Shown in pieces: positions 7,528-15,383 of a stretch of DNA of 64,000 nucleotides. The stretch lies in assembly GCA_016791265.1 (NCBI GenBank), contig JAEUMY010000023.1, positions 460,968-524,967 on the forward strand, written 5' to 3'. Position 1 is the first letter of the stretch. Every line of letters begins with the position of its first letter. The DNA is from Betaproteobacteria bacterium (GTDB lineage: Bacteria > Pseudomonadota > Gammaproteobacteria > Burkholderiales > Usitatibacteraceae). Position numbers and translations under genes: made by a program. The notes below the pieces were generated by a model. The model was not told the origin of the DNA, ran no database searches, and worked only from the letters and a program-made list of their open reading frames with translations.

Positions 7528-8493
7528 ATGACCTCCATTCGCACGTTTCTCCTGGCCGCCTGCGCCGCCCTCTCATTCGCCGCCAGCCCGGCCCGGTCCG
7601 AGGTCGCCGTGGTACTCAATTCCGGTGAAGGCACCATCAGTCTCATCGACAAGGCGAGCATGAAGGAGACGAAGCGCATACCGGTCGGCAAGGAGCCGCA
7701 TCACCTCATGGCGACACCGGATGATCAGTTCCTGATCATCGCCAACGCGGCCAGCAATGATCTCGTGTTCCTCGACCCGAAGACGGGCGAAGTGAAGCGC
7801 CGGCTGGACGGTATTTCCGACCCCTATCAGATCGGCTTCTCGCCGGACCGGAAGTGGTTTGTGTCGGTGTCGCTGCGCCTGGATCGCGTCGATCTCTACA
7901 ATGGCGCCGACTTCAAGCTCGTGAAGCGGCTCCCGCTGCCGAAAACGCCCAGCCACGTGGCGTTCGACACCGCCAGCGCCTTCGCCTTCATCACCCTGCA
8001 AGATTCGAACGAAATCGCCGCCATCGATCTCAAGACCCAGGCCGTCGCATGGAAGATGCCTGTCGGCAAACAGCCCGCCGGCATCTGGATGACGCCGGAT
8101 GACAAGCATCTCCTCGTCGGCATGACTGGCGACAACTACGTGGAAGTCATCGACTGGCGTGCGAAAAGGTCCGTGAAGAAAATCAAGACCGGCGACGGGG
8201 CGCACAACTTCATCGCCATGGGCGATGGCAGGCGTGTGCTGCTCTCCAATCGCATCGCCAACACAGTGAGCGTGATCGACCAGGCCACGCTCGAGGTGGT
8301 GGACACCATCCCGGTGAAAGGCGGCCCGGACTGCATGGAGCTGACCCGCGACGGCAAGCATCTCTGGGTCACCGCCCGCTGGGCGCGCAAGGTGGCCGTG
8401 ATCGACATGGCGACCAAGCAGACGGTGAAGGAGATTCCGGTGGGCAAGTCGCCGCATGGCATCTACTTCGCGTCGCATGCGCCGCGGCGGTGA
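7528..8493 (+). CDS. Secreted YVTN-type beta-propeller protein
   Basis: A 321-residue protein. Residues 1-22 are a signal peptide (MTSIRTFLLAACAALSFAAS, cleavage near SPARSE). The rest is a seven-bladed-propeller-like series of repeats of about 42 residues, each with a pattern such as NSGEGTISLIDKASM, NAASNDLVFLDPKTG and NRIANTVSVIDQATL. Such lactonase/YVTN propellers act in the periplasm or on the surface; no enzymatic residues can be assigned. The ATG at 7528 is chosen because the frame upstream overlaps the divergent Nudix gene. Confidence 0.85.
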   Translation: MTSIRTFLLAACAALSFAASPARSEVAVVLNSGEGTISLIDKASMKETKRIPVGKEPHHLMATPDDQFLIIANAASNDLVFLDPKTGEVKRRLDGISDPYQIGFSPDRKWFVSVSLRLDRVDLYNGADFKLVKRLPLPKTPSHVAFDTASAFAFITLQDSNEIAAIDLKTQAVAWKMPVGKQPAGIWMTPDDKHLLVGMTGDNYVEVIDWRAKRSVKKIKTGDGAHNFIAMGDGRRVLLSNRIANTVSVIDQATLEVVDTIPVKGGPDCMELTRDGKHLWVTARWARKVAVIDMATKQTVKEIPVGKSPHGIYFASHAPRR

Positions 8494-8501
8494 CTGGCTT
8501 T

Positions 8502-8656
8502 GGAACCGCGGACGAGTGCAGATGAACGCCCATAAGCGCGAATACCTCTCGCTTGCGATTCGGGCCCAGTCTGCCGTTCGCTTCTTGCGAATATTCGCAA
8601 AGGCGCGTTTTGGACGACGCCTGCGTGCGTGTTCATCCGCGCTCATCTGCGGTTTC
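8502..8656. repeat. Inverted-repeat element overlapping the polysaccharide deacetylase start
   Basis: The left end at 8502-8530 (GGAACCGCGGACGAGTGCAG...) and the reverse complement of the right end at about 8628-8656 match at 22 of 29 positions, with mainly transition differences. Each end contains direct subrepeats of the GCGGATGAAC type. A copy of the 12-bp iterated palindrome lies between the ends. It resembles short mobile extragenic repeats and supplies part of the following gene's signal peptide. Confidence 0.6.
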
Positions 8657-9364
8657 GCAGCGCTTCTTTCCGGCGCTGCCGCCGCCTGCAAGGGCACGGT
8701 CTACCTCACGCTCGACACCGGCCACATGGGCCCCGCCGAAGAGATCGCGGCCATTCTGAAAAAGCACGACGTCAAGGCGACATTCTTCCTCGCCAATGAA
8801 AAGACGCTGCGGGGCGGCGCCTCGTTGGACAGAGCGTGGGCCGGCTATTGGAAAGCGCGCGTGGAGGAGGGTCACGCGTTCGGCTCGCATACCTGGCGGC
8901 ACTGGTATTTCCGAGGCGATGCGGGCGAGCGCGTGAACTACGTTCCGTGGGCCAAGGCGAAGGGCGAGGCGCTCGACGCGCAGGCGCTCTGCGCGGAATT
9001 GAAAAAGCCGGATGAGGTCTTCAAGGCCATGACCGGGCGCGCGCTGGACCCGATCTGGCGCGCGCCGGGAGGCAAGTTGACGCCGAACGCCATCAAATTC
9101 GCCGAAGCCTGCGGCTACAGGCACGTGGCCTGGTCCGACGCGGGCTTCAGCGGTGATGAGTTGCCGTCCGAGAGATTTCCGTCCGATGCGCTCATCAAGA
9201 AGCAGCTTGCGAATATTCGCGATGGCGACATTCTGCTCTGGCACCTGGGCATCTGGTCGCGCAAGGACGCGCTCTGGCCCAAGCTGGACGACCTCATTTC
9301 GGGACTGAAGGCGAAGGGTTTCTGCTTCGCGCGCATCACGGATCATCCGCGGCGGACGCGCTGA
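8585..9364 (+). CDS. Polysaccharide deacetylase (NodB homology, carbohydrate esterase 4 type)
   Basis: The mature domain begins near KGTVYLTLDTGHMG, the CE4 motif 1 with DTG in place of the common DDG. It continues with HTWRH (motif 2, metal His residues), RAPGG (motif 3) and LLWHLG near the end. The likely role is removing acetyl groups from an envelope or extracellular polysaccharide. From the TTG at 8585 the product is 259 residues with an excellent signal peptide (basic n-region, then SSALICGFAALLSGAAAA). An ATG at 8522 would give 280 residues and an unusually long n-region. The next gene overlaps its stop (TGATG). Confidence 0.8.
   Translation: MRIFAKARFGRRLRACSSALICGFAALLSGAAAACKGTVYLTLDTGHMGPAEEIAAILKKHDVKATFFLANEKTLRGGASLDRAWAGYWKARVEEGHAFGSHTWRHWYFRGDAGERVNYVPWAKAKGEALDAQALCAELKKPDEVFKAMTGRALDPIWRAPGGKLTPNAIKFAEACGYRHVAWSDAGFSGDELPSERFPSDALIKKQLANIRDGDILLWHLGIWSRKDALWPKLDDLISGLKAKGFCFARITDHPRRTR
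8587..8598. repeat. Iterated palindrome, copy 6
   Basis: At the very start of the polysaccharide deacetylase (RIFA); 16-bp symmetry; within the inverted-repeat element at 8502-8656. Confidence 0.95.
9209..9220. repeat. Iterated palindrome, copy 7
   Basis: Polysaccharide deacetylase, ANIR; T/G flanks. Confidence 0.95.
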
Positions 9365-10338
9365 TGGAGACGATCACGACGTGGTTCGCCTTGGCACACC
9401 AGTGGCTCTTCGAGTCGGCGGTGCAGCCGGTCATGTTCGCGCTGGGCTTTGCCTCGTGGACGGAGCCCGCGTTCAACGCGACCGAGATTTTTCTCATCGG
9501 CGCCATCGAGATCACGCTGCTCGCGCTTATTCTCGGCTCGCTGGAGCGCTGGAAGCCGGTCGAGCGCTGGGCCAATGATGCGATCGCGCGACGCGACGTG
9601 CGCATCGACGTGATCTACACATTCCTGAACCGCCTCGGTGTGGTCCCGCTCCTCATCTTTTTCCTCCTGCTGCCGCTCATCGACGGCCTGGATGGATGGC
9701 TGCGCATGCAGGGCTTCATTCCGCCCAAGTTGGAGGACGCGCTGCCGTGGCTCAACGCGCATCCGCTGGTGAGCTTCGCCACCTATCTCGTCATTCTCGA
9801 TTTCGTCGGCTACTGGCTGCACCGCTGGCAACATCGCTTCGAGTGGTGGTGGGCGCTGCACGCGCTGCATCACAGCCAGCGACACATGACCTTCTGGTCT
9901 GATGACCGCAATCATCTGCTCGACGATTTCATAGTCGATGCGACATTCGCCGTGGTGGCGCTGGTGATCGGCGTGCCGCCGGGTCAGTTCGTGCTGCTTC
10001 TTCTGGCGGGCCGCGTCGTGGAAAGCCTGTCGCATGCGAATATTCGCACCGGATTTGGCTGGGCGGAGGCCTGGCTCGTCAGCCCGCGCTTTCATCGCGT
10101 TCACCATGCCATCGGCCTGGGGCACGAGGGCGCCGCGCGTGGCTGCAATTTCGCGGTGCTGTTCCCCGTCTGGGACCGTGTGTTCGGCACCGCGAATTTC
10201 GACGTGGTCTATCCGCCCACTGGCATTCGCGACCAGGACGCCGGGCGCAACTATGGCGACGGTTTCTGGTCGCAGCAGTGGCTGGGCGTTCGGCGCCTCT
10301 GGCATAGTGTCGCGTCCGGAACGCCGTCCCGGCCGTAG
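9364..10338 (+). CDS. Sterol desaturase / fatty acid hydroxylase family membrane protein
   Basis: A 324-residue integral membrane di-iron enzyme with about five hydrophobic segments. The histidine clusters of the family are present: HRWQH and HALHHS around residues 155-175, and FHRVHH around 240. These enzymes hydroxylate or desaturate lipids using O2; the substrate cannot be assigned. The ATG overlaps the deacetylase stop, suggesting co-expression of the two envelope-related enzymes. Confidence 0.87.
   Translation: METITTWFALAHQWLFESAVQPVMFALGFASWTEPAFNATEIFLIGAIEITLLALILGSLERWKPVERWANDAIARRDVRIDVIYTFLNRLGVVPLLIFFLLLPLIDGLDGWLRMQGFIPPKLEDALPWLNAHPLVSFATYLVILDFVGYWLHRWQHRFEWWWALHALHHSQRHMTFWSDDRNHLLDDFIVDATFAVVALVIGVPPGQFVLLLLAGRVVESLSHANIRTGFGWAEAWLVSPRFHRVHHAIGLGHEGAARGCNFAVLFPVWDRVFGTANFDVVYPPTGIRDQDAGRNYGDGFWSQQWLGVRRLWHSVASGTPSRP
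10036..10047. repeat. Iterated palindrome, copy 8
   Basis: Sterol-desaturase-like gene, ANIR; T/A flanks. Confidence 0.95.
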
Positions 10339-10378
10339 CGGGTTCATTCAGTCTCCGATTTCTTTGAGGATGATTTCC

Positions 10379-12853
10379 ATGCTTTCCCATCGACTCTTGC
10401 TTTGCGTCGCGTTTTCGTTGTCCGGTCTTGCGGCCGCGACCCACGCTCAGCAGATGCCCGCCCGCGCCCATGGCGCAGGGTTGGTGAACCCCGTGCATCA
10501 GTTCGTTGCCGGCACGGCCCCCGCCCGGCTCGATCTTTCCGAGGCGATGCAGGCCAAGCGTTTCGCGCCCGCTGAAGAGCGGGCCGGCCTGATCCGGGTG
10601 AGCCGGGTGCTCGATCTCGATGACAAGACCGTCACGGCGAACTGGGTCGCGCAAGTGGATGGCGGCGCGGTCGCGCGCTTCACGGTTCGTTCCGCCGGCG
10701 CCATCGGCTTGCGCCTGCGTCTCGAGCTGCCGGCCCGGATCGCTGGCGGCGAATTGCGCGTGTCCGGCCTCGGCGGTCCGGTGGAGTTCATGCGCGTCAC
10801 CGGCATGGAGCAGGAACTCTGGACACCCTACACCGATGGCGCCGAGCAGACCGTGGAATTGCACGTGTTCCGCGCGGCCGGCCTGCCCTCGGCGTCCGCG
10901 GTTGGAATCGGTTCGCTGATGCACTTCGATGTCTCGCCCTTCACGCGCGAAGCGAGCGACAGCCTCGCGAAGGAGGCGTCCGGTAGCTGCAACGTCGATG
11001 TGAAATGCTCATCCACCATCGCCGGTCTGGATGCGGCGCTGGATGAGCGCAAAAAGTCGGTCGCGCACTTGCAGTTTCGCCGTGGTTCGTCCGGCTTCAT
11101 CTGTACCGGCACGCTCATCAACAGCGACAAGTTTCCCCGCGCTTTTCTGTTGACCGCCAATCACTGCATGTCCACGGCGGCGGAGGCGGCCAGTCTCACC
11201 ACGTTCTGGTTCTATGAAAACGTCGCCTGCGGCCAACTCGACACCGGTGCGGGCTCGAGGATTCAGCTCGCTGGCGGCGCGCAAATGGTCCAGACCAATC
11301 AGATGGTCGACTCCACGCTGCTGGAGCTCAATGGCACGCCGCCCAACGGCACCGTTTATTCGGGCTGGGACGCGGCTGATCTCGCCGACAACACGCCGGT
11401 CGTGGCGGTCAGCCATCCGCGTGGCGACCCGATGAAGTACTCCGAGGGGACGCTGACCGAGCCGCGTACGCGTGTTGTCGGCTTTCCCATCGATCTCTAC
11501 GGTGTCAGCTTCACTCGCGGCGTCATCGAAGGCGGCAGCAGCGGCTCCGGCCTGTTCACGCTTTCGCCGACCCAGGGATTGCTGTTGCGCGGCATCCTCT
11601 CCGGCTCCACCATCCGTCAGGCGGGTGGCCTGAGCTGCACCAACCTCAACGAGTTGGCGCTGTACGGCCGCTTCCAGGCGTTCTATCCCACCATCCGTCC
11701 CATCATCATGAACGTCGCGCAGAGCCAGGTGGATCTGGACGCCTCCATGCCGTCTCAGTCGGCGCGGGAGATTTCGCTGGGCGGCAACGTCACCGCGCGT
11801 ATCGACTATCCGGGCGATCTCGATGTGTTCCGCATCAATGTGACCCAGCCGGGGCACCTCACCGTCTATTCCACCGGCGGCAACGATCTCGCCGGGGCGT
11901 TGCTGAACAGCGCAGGCTCGGGCCTCGTGTCGGAAGATGATGTCGAGCTCCGCAACAATGAGTTCGGCTTCACCTATCGCATCACCACGCCCGGCACGTA
12001 TTACGTGAGCGTCGGACATTGGGATCCAGCGTCGACCACGGGCAACTATCAGGTGTTCGCAACCTTCTCCACCGCGACCCAGAACTACAGCGACATCTGG
12101 TGGAACGCGAATGAGAGCGGCTGGGGGCTCGCGCTCAGCCATCAGGACAACGTCCTCGCAGGCGCTTTGTACACGTTCGATACCGATGGGCAGCCCTTGT
12201 ATCTCATCCTGAACGGCGCGACCCGCCAGACCGATGGCAGCTATCTTGGCCCGCTCAGCCGCTCCTCCGGCCCGGCGTTCAATACCGTGCCTTGGCCCGC
12301 GAACCAGGTGCAACGCACGACCGTGGGGTCCATGCGGCTCAGTTTCCTGTCCAACACCAATCTCGACATCAGCTACACGGTGAACGGCACGCCGGTCACG
12401 AAGTCGCTCACCCGCCTCACCTACGCGACCGCACCGAGCTGCGGCTTCAATGCATTTGACCGCAGTTACGCCCGCAACTATCAGGACATCTGGTGGAACC
12501 CGAACGAGGATGGCTGGGGCCTCAACATCATTCATCAGAGCGACATCCTGTCCATCGGGCTCTACACCTACGACGCGAGCGGACGCAATGTGTGGTATCT
12601 GATGGCGCCCGGCACCCGGCAGAGCGGCGGCACTGTCACCTACTCGGGGCCCTTGAAGCGCATCACCGGCCCGGTGTTCAATGCCGTGCCTTGGACAGCG
12701 ACCAGCGAGACCGTCGTGGGCACGATGAGCATGACCATCACCAACGGAAACCAGGCCACCTTGCAGTACACCATCAACGGCGTGCAGGTGACCAAGCAGA
12801 TCCAGCGTCTCACGTTCGCCAGTCCTGCGACCGAATGCGAGACTGCTCAGTAG
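10379..12853 (+). CDS. Secreted trypsin-like serine protease with PPC domain and two WWNP repeats
   Basis: An 824-residue exported protein. The signal peptide is residues 1-22. A prodomain is followed by a trypsin-like domain with His in LLTANHC (about 261) and Ser in GGSSGSGLF (about 388); the Asp is probably that in VDSTLLEL. A pre-peptidase C-terminal (PPC) beta domain spans about 485-560 (GDLDVFRINVTQPG). Two C-terminal repeats of about 120 residues each begin DIWWN-N-E-GWG (NANESGWGLALSHQ and NPNEDGWGLNIIHQ). The ATG at 10379 sits 8 bp after GAGGA. The repeats probably bind the surface or substrate; that is inference. Confidence 0.87.
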   Translation: MLSHRLLLCVAFSLSGLAAATHAQQMPARAHGAGLVNPVHQFVAGTAPARLDLSEAMQAKRFAPAEERAGLIRVSRVLDLDDKTVTANWVAQVDGGAVARFTVRSAGAIGLRLRLELPARIAGGELRVSGLGGPVEFMRVTGMEQELWTPYTDGAEQTVELHVFRAAGLPSASAVGIGSLMHFDVSPFTREASDSLAKEASGSCNVDVKCSSTIAGLDAALDERKKSVAHLQFRRGSSGFICTGTLINSDKFPRAFLLTANHCMSTAAEAASLTTFWFYENVACGQLDTGAGSRIQLAGGAQMVQTNQMVDSTLLELNGTPPNGTVYSGWDAADLADNTPVVAVSHPRGDPMKYSEGTLTEPRTRVVGFPIDLYGVSFTRGVIEGGSSGSGLFTLSPTQGLLLRGILSGSTIRQAGGLSCTNLNELALYGRFQAFYPTIRPIIMNVAQSQVDLDASMPSQSAREISLGGNVTARIDYPGDLDVFRINVTQPGHLTVYSTGGNDLAGALLNSAGSGLVSEDDVELRNNEFGFTYRITTPGTYYVSVGHWDPASTTGNYQVFATFSTATQNYSDIWWNANESGWGLALSHQDNVLAGALYTFDTDGQPLYLILNGATRQTDGSYLGPLSRSSGPAFNTVPWPANQVQRTTVGSMRLSFLSNTNLDISYTVNGTPVTKSLTRLTYATAPSCGFNAFDRSYARNYQDIWWNPNEDGWGLNIIHQSDILSIGLYTYDASGRNVWYLMAPGTRQSGGTVTYSGPLKRITGPVFNAVPWTATSETVVGTMSMTITNGNQATLQYTINGVQVTKQIQRLTFASPATECETAQ

Positions 12854-12868
12854 GCGAATGACCCACCG

Positions 12869-14197
12869 ATGCGCTCGCGATCGAACAAGCCGCGCGGCGA
12901 GCCGCGCGAAGCGCGGATTGAGTCGCTGGATCACGAAGGCCGCGGCATCGCCCGGCTCGACGGCAAGGCGGTCTTCATCGAAGGCGCCCTGCCAGGCGAA
13001 CGTGTCGTCTGGCAGGCGACCCGCATCAAGCCAAGCTTTGAGGAAGGCGAGGCGCGGCGCGTCTTGAAGGAAAGCCCGGACCGCGTCGCGCCGGGCTGTG
13101 ACTTCTTCGGCCTCTGTGGAGGTTGTGCCATGCAGCATGCCTCGCCCGCCCTGCAGCTCGCCGCGAAACAGCGAGTCCTGGAGGACAATCTGGCGCGCAT
13201 CGGCAAGGTGGAGCCGGAACAGATTCTGCCGCCCATCAGCGGCTCGCCCTGGGGCTATCGCCATCGCGCGCGTCTCTCGGTCCATCACGTCCCCAAGAAG
13301 GGCGGCGTCCTGGTGGGTTTTCGCGAGAGGAAGAGCAGCTATGTCGCCGACATGGCGTCCTGCGAAGTGCTGCCTCGCCACATCGGCCACCTCATCTCGC
13401 CGCTTCGCGAGCTGATGACGTCACTCGATGGCCGCGAGCGAATTCCGCAAATCGAAGTCGCCATCGGCGCGGGCGTGACCGTGCTGGTGCTGCGCGTGCT
13501 GGAGCCGCTTTCGCAAGCCGATGAAGACAGATTGCGAATATTCGCGGATGCGCACCGCATTCAATGGTGGCAGCAGCCCAAGGGGCCGGACACGGCGGTG
13601 GCGTGGTATCCGCTCGGTGCGCCGCCACTGACATACCGATTGCCCGAGTTCAATCTCGAACTCGCGTTTCGCCCCACCGAATTCACCCAGGTCAACCATG
13701 AAGTCAATGAGCGCATGGTGAAGCGCGCCGTCGATCTGCTGGACCCGCGTCAAGACGAGGCTGTGGTCGATCTCTTCTGCGGTCTCGGCAACTTCAGTCT
13801 GGCCATCGCGCGGCGTGGTGCCCATGTCGTCGGGGTGGAAGGCAGCGAGGCGCTGGTGAAACGCGCCGGCGAAAACGCGGCGCGAAACGGTTTGTCCGAC
13901 CACGCGCGTTTCTTCTCTGCGGACCTGTACACCGATCCCGCACGCGCCGTGGCGTCGTTGCCCAAGGCGGGGAAGTGGCTCATCGATCCCCCGCGTGACG
14001 GTGCCGTCGAGGTCTGCAAGCTGGTGGACGCGGACACGGTGAAGCGCATTGTGTACGTGTCATGCAGCCCGTCCACGCTGGCGCGCGACGCGGAGGTGCT
14101 GGTGCAGACGAAGGGCTATCGCCTGCGCGCGGCGGGCGTCGTGAACATGTTTCCGCACACGGCGCATGTGGAGTCGATCGCGCTCTTCGAGCAGTAG
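12869..14197 (+). CDS. rlmD: 23S rRNA (uracil-1939 C5)-methyltransferase RlmD
   Basis: A 442-residue SAM-dependent RNA m5U methyltransferase. It has an N-terminal TRAM domain (about 13-70), a 4Fe-4S site (CDFFGLCGGC, about 82-91) and a methyltransferase fold with DLFCGLGNFSLAIA. The motif IDPPRDGA and the catalytic-Cys loop SCSPSTLARD follow. It ends at a strong bidirectional terminator shared with the convergent gene. Confidence 0.93.
   Translation: MRSRSNKPRGEPREARIESLDHEGRGIARLDGKAVFIEGALPGERVVWQATRIKPSFEEGEARRVLKESPDRVAPGCDFFGLCGGCAMQHASPALQLAAKQRVLEDNLARIGKVEPEQILPPISGSPWGYRHRARLSVHHVPKKGGVLVGFRERKSSYVADMASCEVLPRHIGHLISPLRELMTSLDGRERIPQIEVAIGAGVTVLVLRVLEPLSQADEDRLRIFADAHRIQWWQQPKGPDTAVAWYPLGAPPLTYRLPEFNLELAFRPTEFTQVNHEVNERMVKRAVDLLDPRQDEAVVDLFCGLGNFSLAIARRGAHVVGVEGSEALVKRAGENAARNGLSDHARFFSADLYTDPARAVASLPKAGKWLIDPPRDGAVEVCKLVDADTVKRIVYVSCSPSTLARDAEVLVQTKGYRLRAAGVVNMFPHTAHVESIALFEQ
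13534..13545. repeat. Iterated palindrome, copy 9
   Basis: rlmD, RIFA; T/G flanks. Confidence 0.95.
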
Positions 14198-14206
14198 GGC
14201 AAAAAA

Positions 14207-14230
14207 AAGAGGCGGCCTCGGCCGCCTCTT
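14207..14230. terminator. Bidirectional intrinsic terminator
   Basis: A perfect 11-bp stem (AAGAGGCGGCC arm, 2-nt spacer) with eight A residues on the left and a T-rich right side serves rlmD (+) and the Bax-inhibitor-1 gene (-). Confidence 0.88.
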
Positions 14231-14255
14231 CTTCGGGAAGCGCGCCGGAACGCGG

Positions 14256-14942
14256 TCAGTCGTCGCCGCCGAAAATGCCCAGAATCGCGAGCAGATTCGA
14301 AAACACGTTGTAGACATCCAGATAAATCGCCAGCGTGGCGGAGATGTAGTTGGTCTCGCCGCCGGTGATGATGCGATTGATGTCGTACAGCATGAATGCC
14401 GAGAAAATGCCGATGGCGAGCACCGAAATGGCGAGCATCAGAGCCGGGATCTGCAGGAACACGTTGGCGATGGCCGCGACGAAAATGATCAGCGCGCCCA
14501 CGAAGAGGAACTTGCCCATGCCGGACAAATCCTTCTTGATGGTGGAGGCCAGCGTTGCCATGCCGAAGAAGATGATCGACGTGCCGCCGAAGGCCAGGGC
14601 GATGAGTTGGCCGCCGTTGCTGAACATGGTGATGCGGTTCAGCAGATTGGACAGCATCAGGCCCATGAAGAACGTGAAGCCGAGCAGGAGGGCGACGCCC
14701 AGACCATTGTTCTTGTTTTTCTCGATGGCGAACATGAAGCCGAACGCGCCCACGAGGAACACGACCAGACCCATCCAGCCGGTCAGGAACGGCAGTTTCA
14801 ACGCCATGCCCAGCGCGGCGCCCGCTACAGTCGGCACGAGCGATATGGCGAGCAGCGTGTACGTGTTGCGCAGCACCCGGTTTTGCTGGGTGGCAACGGT
14901 GCCGCCTTGGGCGGTTTGCAGCGTTTGAATTTCAGGTTGCAT
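14256..14942 (-). CDS. Bax inhibitor-1 / YccA family membrane protein
   Basis: A 228-residue protein with seven hydrophobic segments and the family's closing segment SATLAIYLDVYNVFSNLLAILGIFGGDD. Bacterial members are inner-membrane proteins implicated in ion leakage or FtsH modulation (YccA). The start is supported by AGGAGG 6-7 bp upstream. It is a single-gene unit ending at the shared terminator. Confidence 0.92.
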   Translation of the reverse strand: MQPEIQTLQTAQGGTVATQQNRVLRNTYTLLAISLVPTVAGAALGMALKLPFLTGWMGLVVFLVGAFGFMFAIEKNKNNGLGVALLLGFTFFMGLMLSNLLNRITMFSNGGQLIALAFGGTSIIFFGMATLASTIKKDLSGMGKFLFVGALIIFVAAIANVFLQIPALMLAISVLAIGIFSAFMLYDINRIITGGETNYISATLAIYLDVYNVFSNLLAILGIFGGDD

Positions 14943-15034
14943 AAGGTCCTCCTGTCACAAATGGTTTGAAACTCGCGCCAAAGGCTTTGGCACTGGCGCT
15001 AAGACTAGGGCCAAGGGATGAAAGTTTCAAGTCA

Positions 15035-15124
15035 TGGCGGAGGCGGTGAGATTCGAACTCACGGATGGGTTGCCCCATCGCCGGTTTTCAAGACCGGTGC
15101 CTTAAACCGCTCGGCCACACCTCC
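15035..15124 (-). tRNA. tRNA-Ser(TGA)
   Basis: Read on the minus strand, the acceptor stem GGAGGTG pairs with CGCCTCC (one G-T wobble), discriminator G, encoded CCA. The anticodon stem CCGGT/ACCGG frames the anticodon TGA. The long variable arm is typical of class II tRNA-Ser. A 25-bp fragment of its 5' end recurs 150 bp upstream in transcription direction (15259-15283). Confidence 0.95.
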
Positions 15125-15258
15125 GTTGCTGCCTGAAACTCCCTGCTGCTTGCCGCATTGTTTGTAGACACAGACGTGGGCGGTTTCCACGGCAAGCGCT
15201 GCATCGCTTGCCGGTTCCGGCCGCGCAAGCCGTGGCTTGCGAAACCCGGCCTGCACCT

Positions 15259-15283
15259 GCTCGGCCACACCTCCGTTGCTGCC
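15259..15283 (-). repeat. Partial duplicate of the tRNA-Ser(TGA) 5' end
   Basis: These 25 bases are identical to 15109-15133: the first 16 nt of the tRNA plus 9 nt of its leader, exactly 150 bp away in the same orientation. No other tRNA arm follows, so it is a remnant, perhaps of a tandem tRNA copy. The 15125-15258 stretch between them holds no recognisable gene. Confidence 0.8.
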
Positions 15284-15345
15284 CGAAGCTTCTAGCCAAC
15301 TTCGCAGGGAGCGGATTGTCTCATGCCGCCTTTCTCCGTGCAGGT

Positions 15346-15357
15346 GCGAATATTCGC
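15346..15357. repeat. Iterated palindrome, copy 10
   Basis: Intergenic, 26 bp beyond the stop of the S41 gene; T/A flanks. Confidence 0.95.
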
Positions 15358-15383
15358 AACCGCGATCCGGGCTCCAACGGCCG

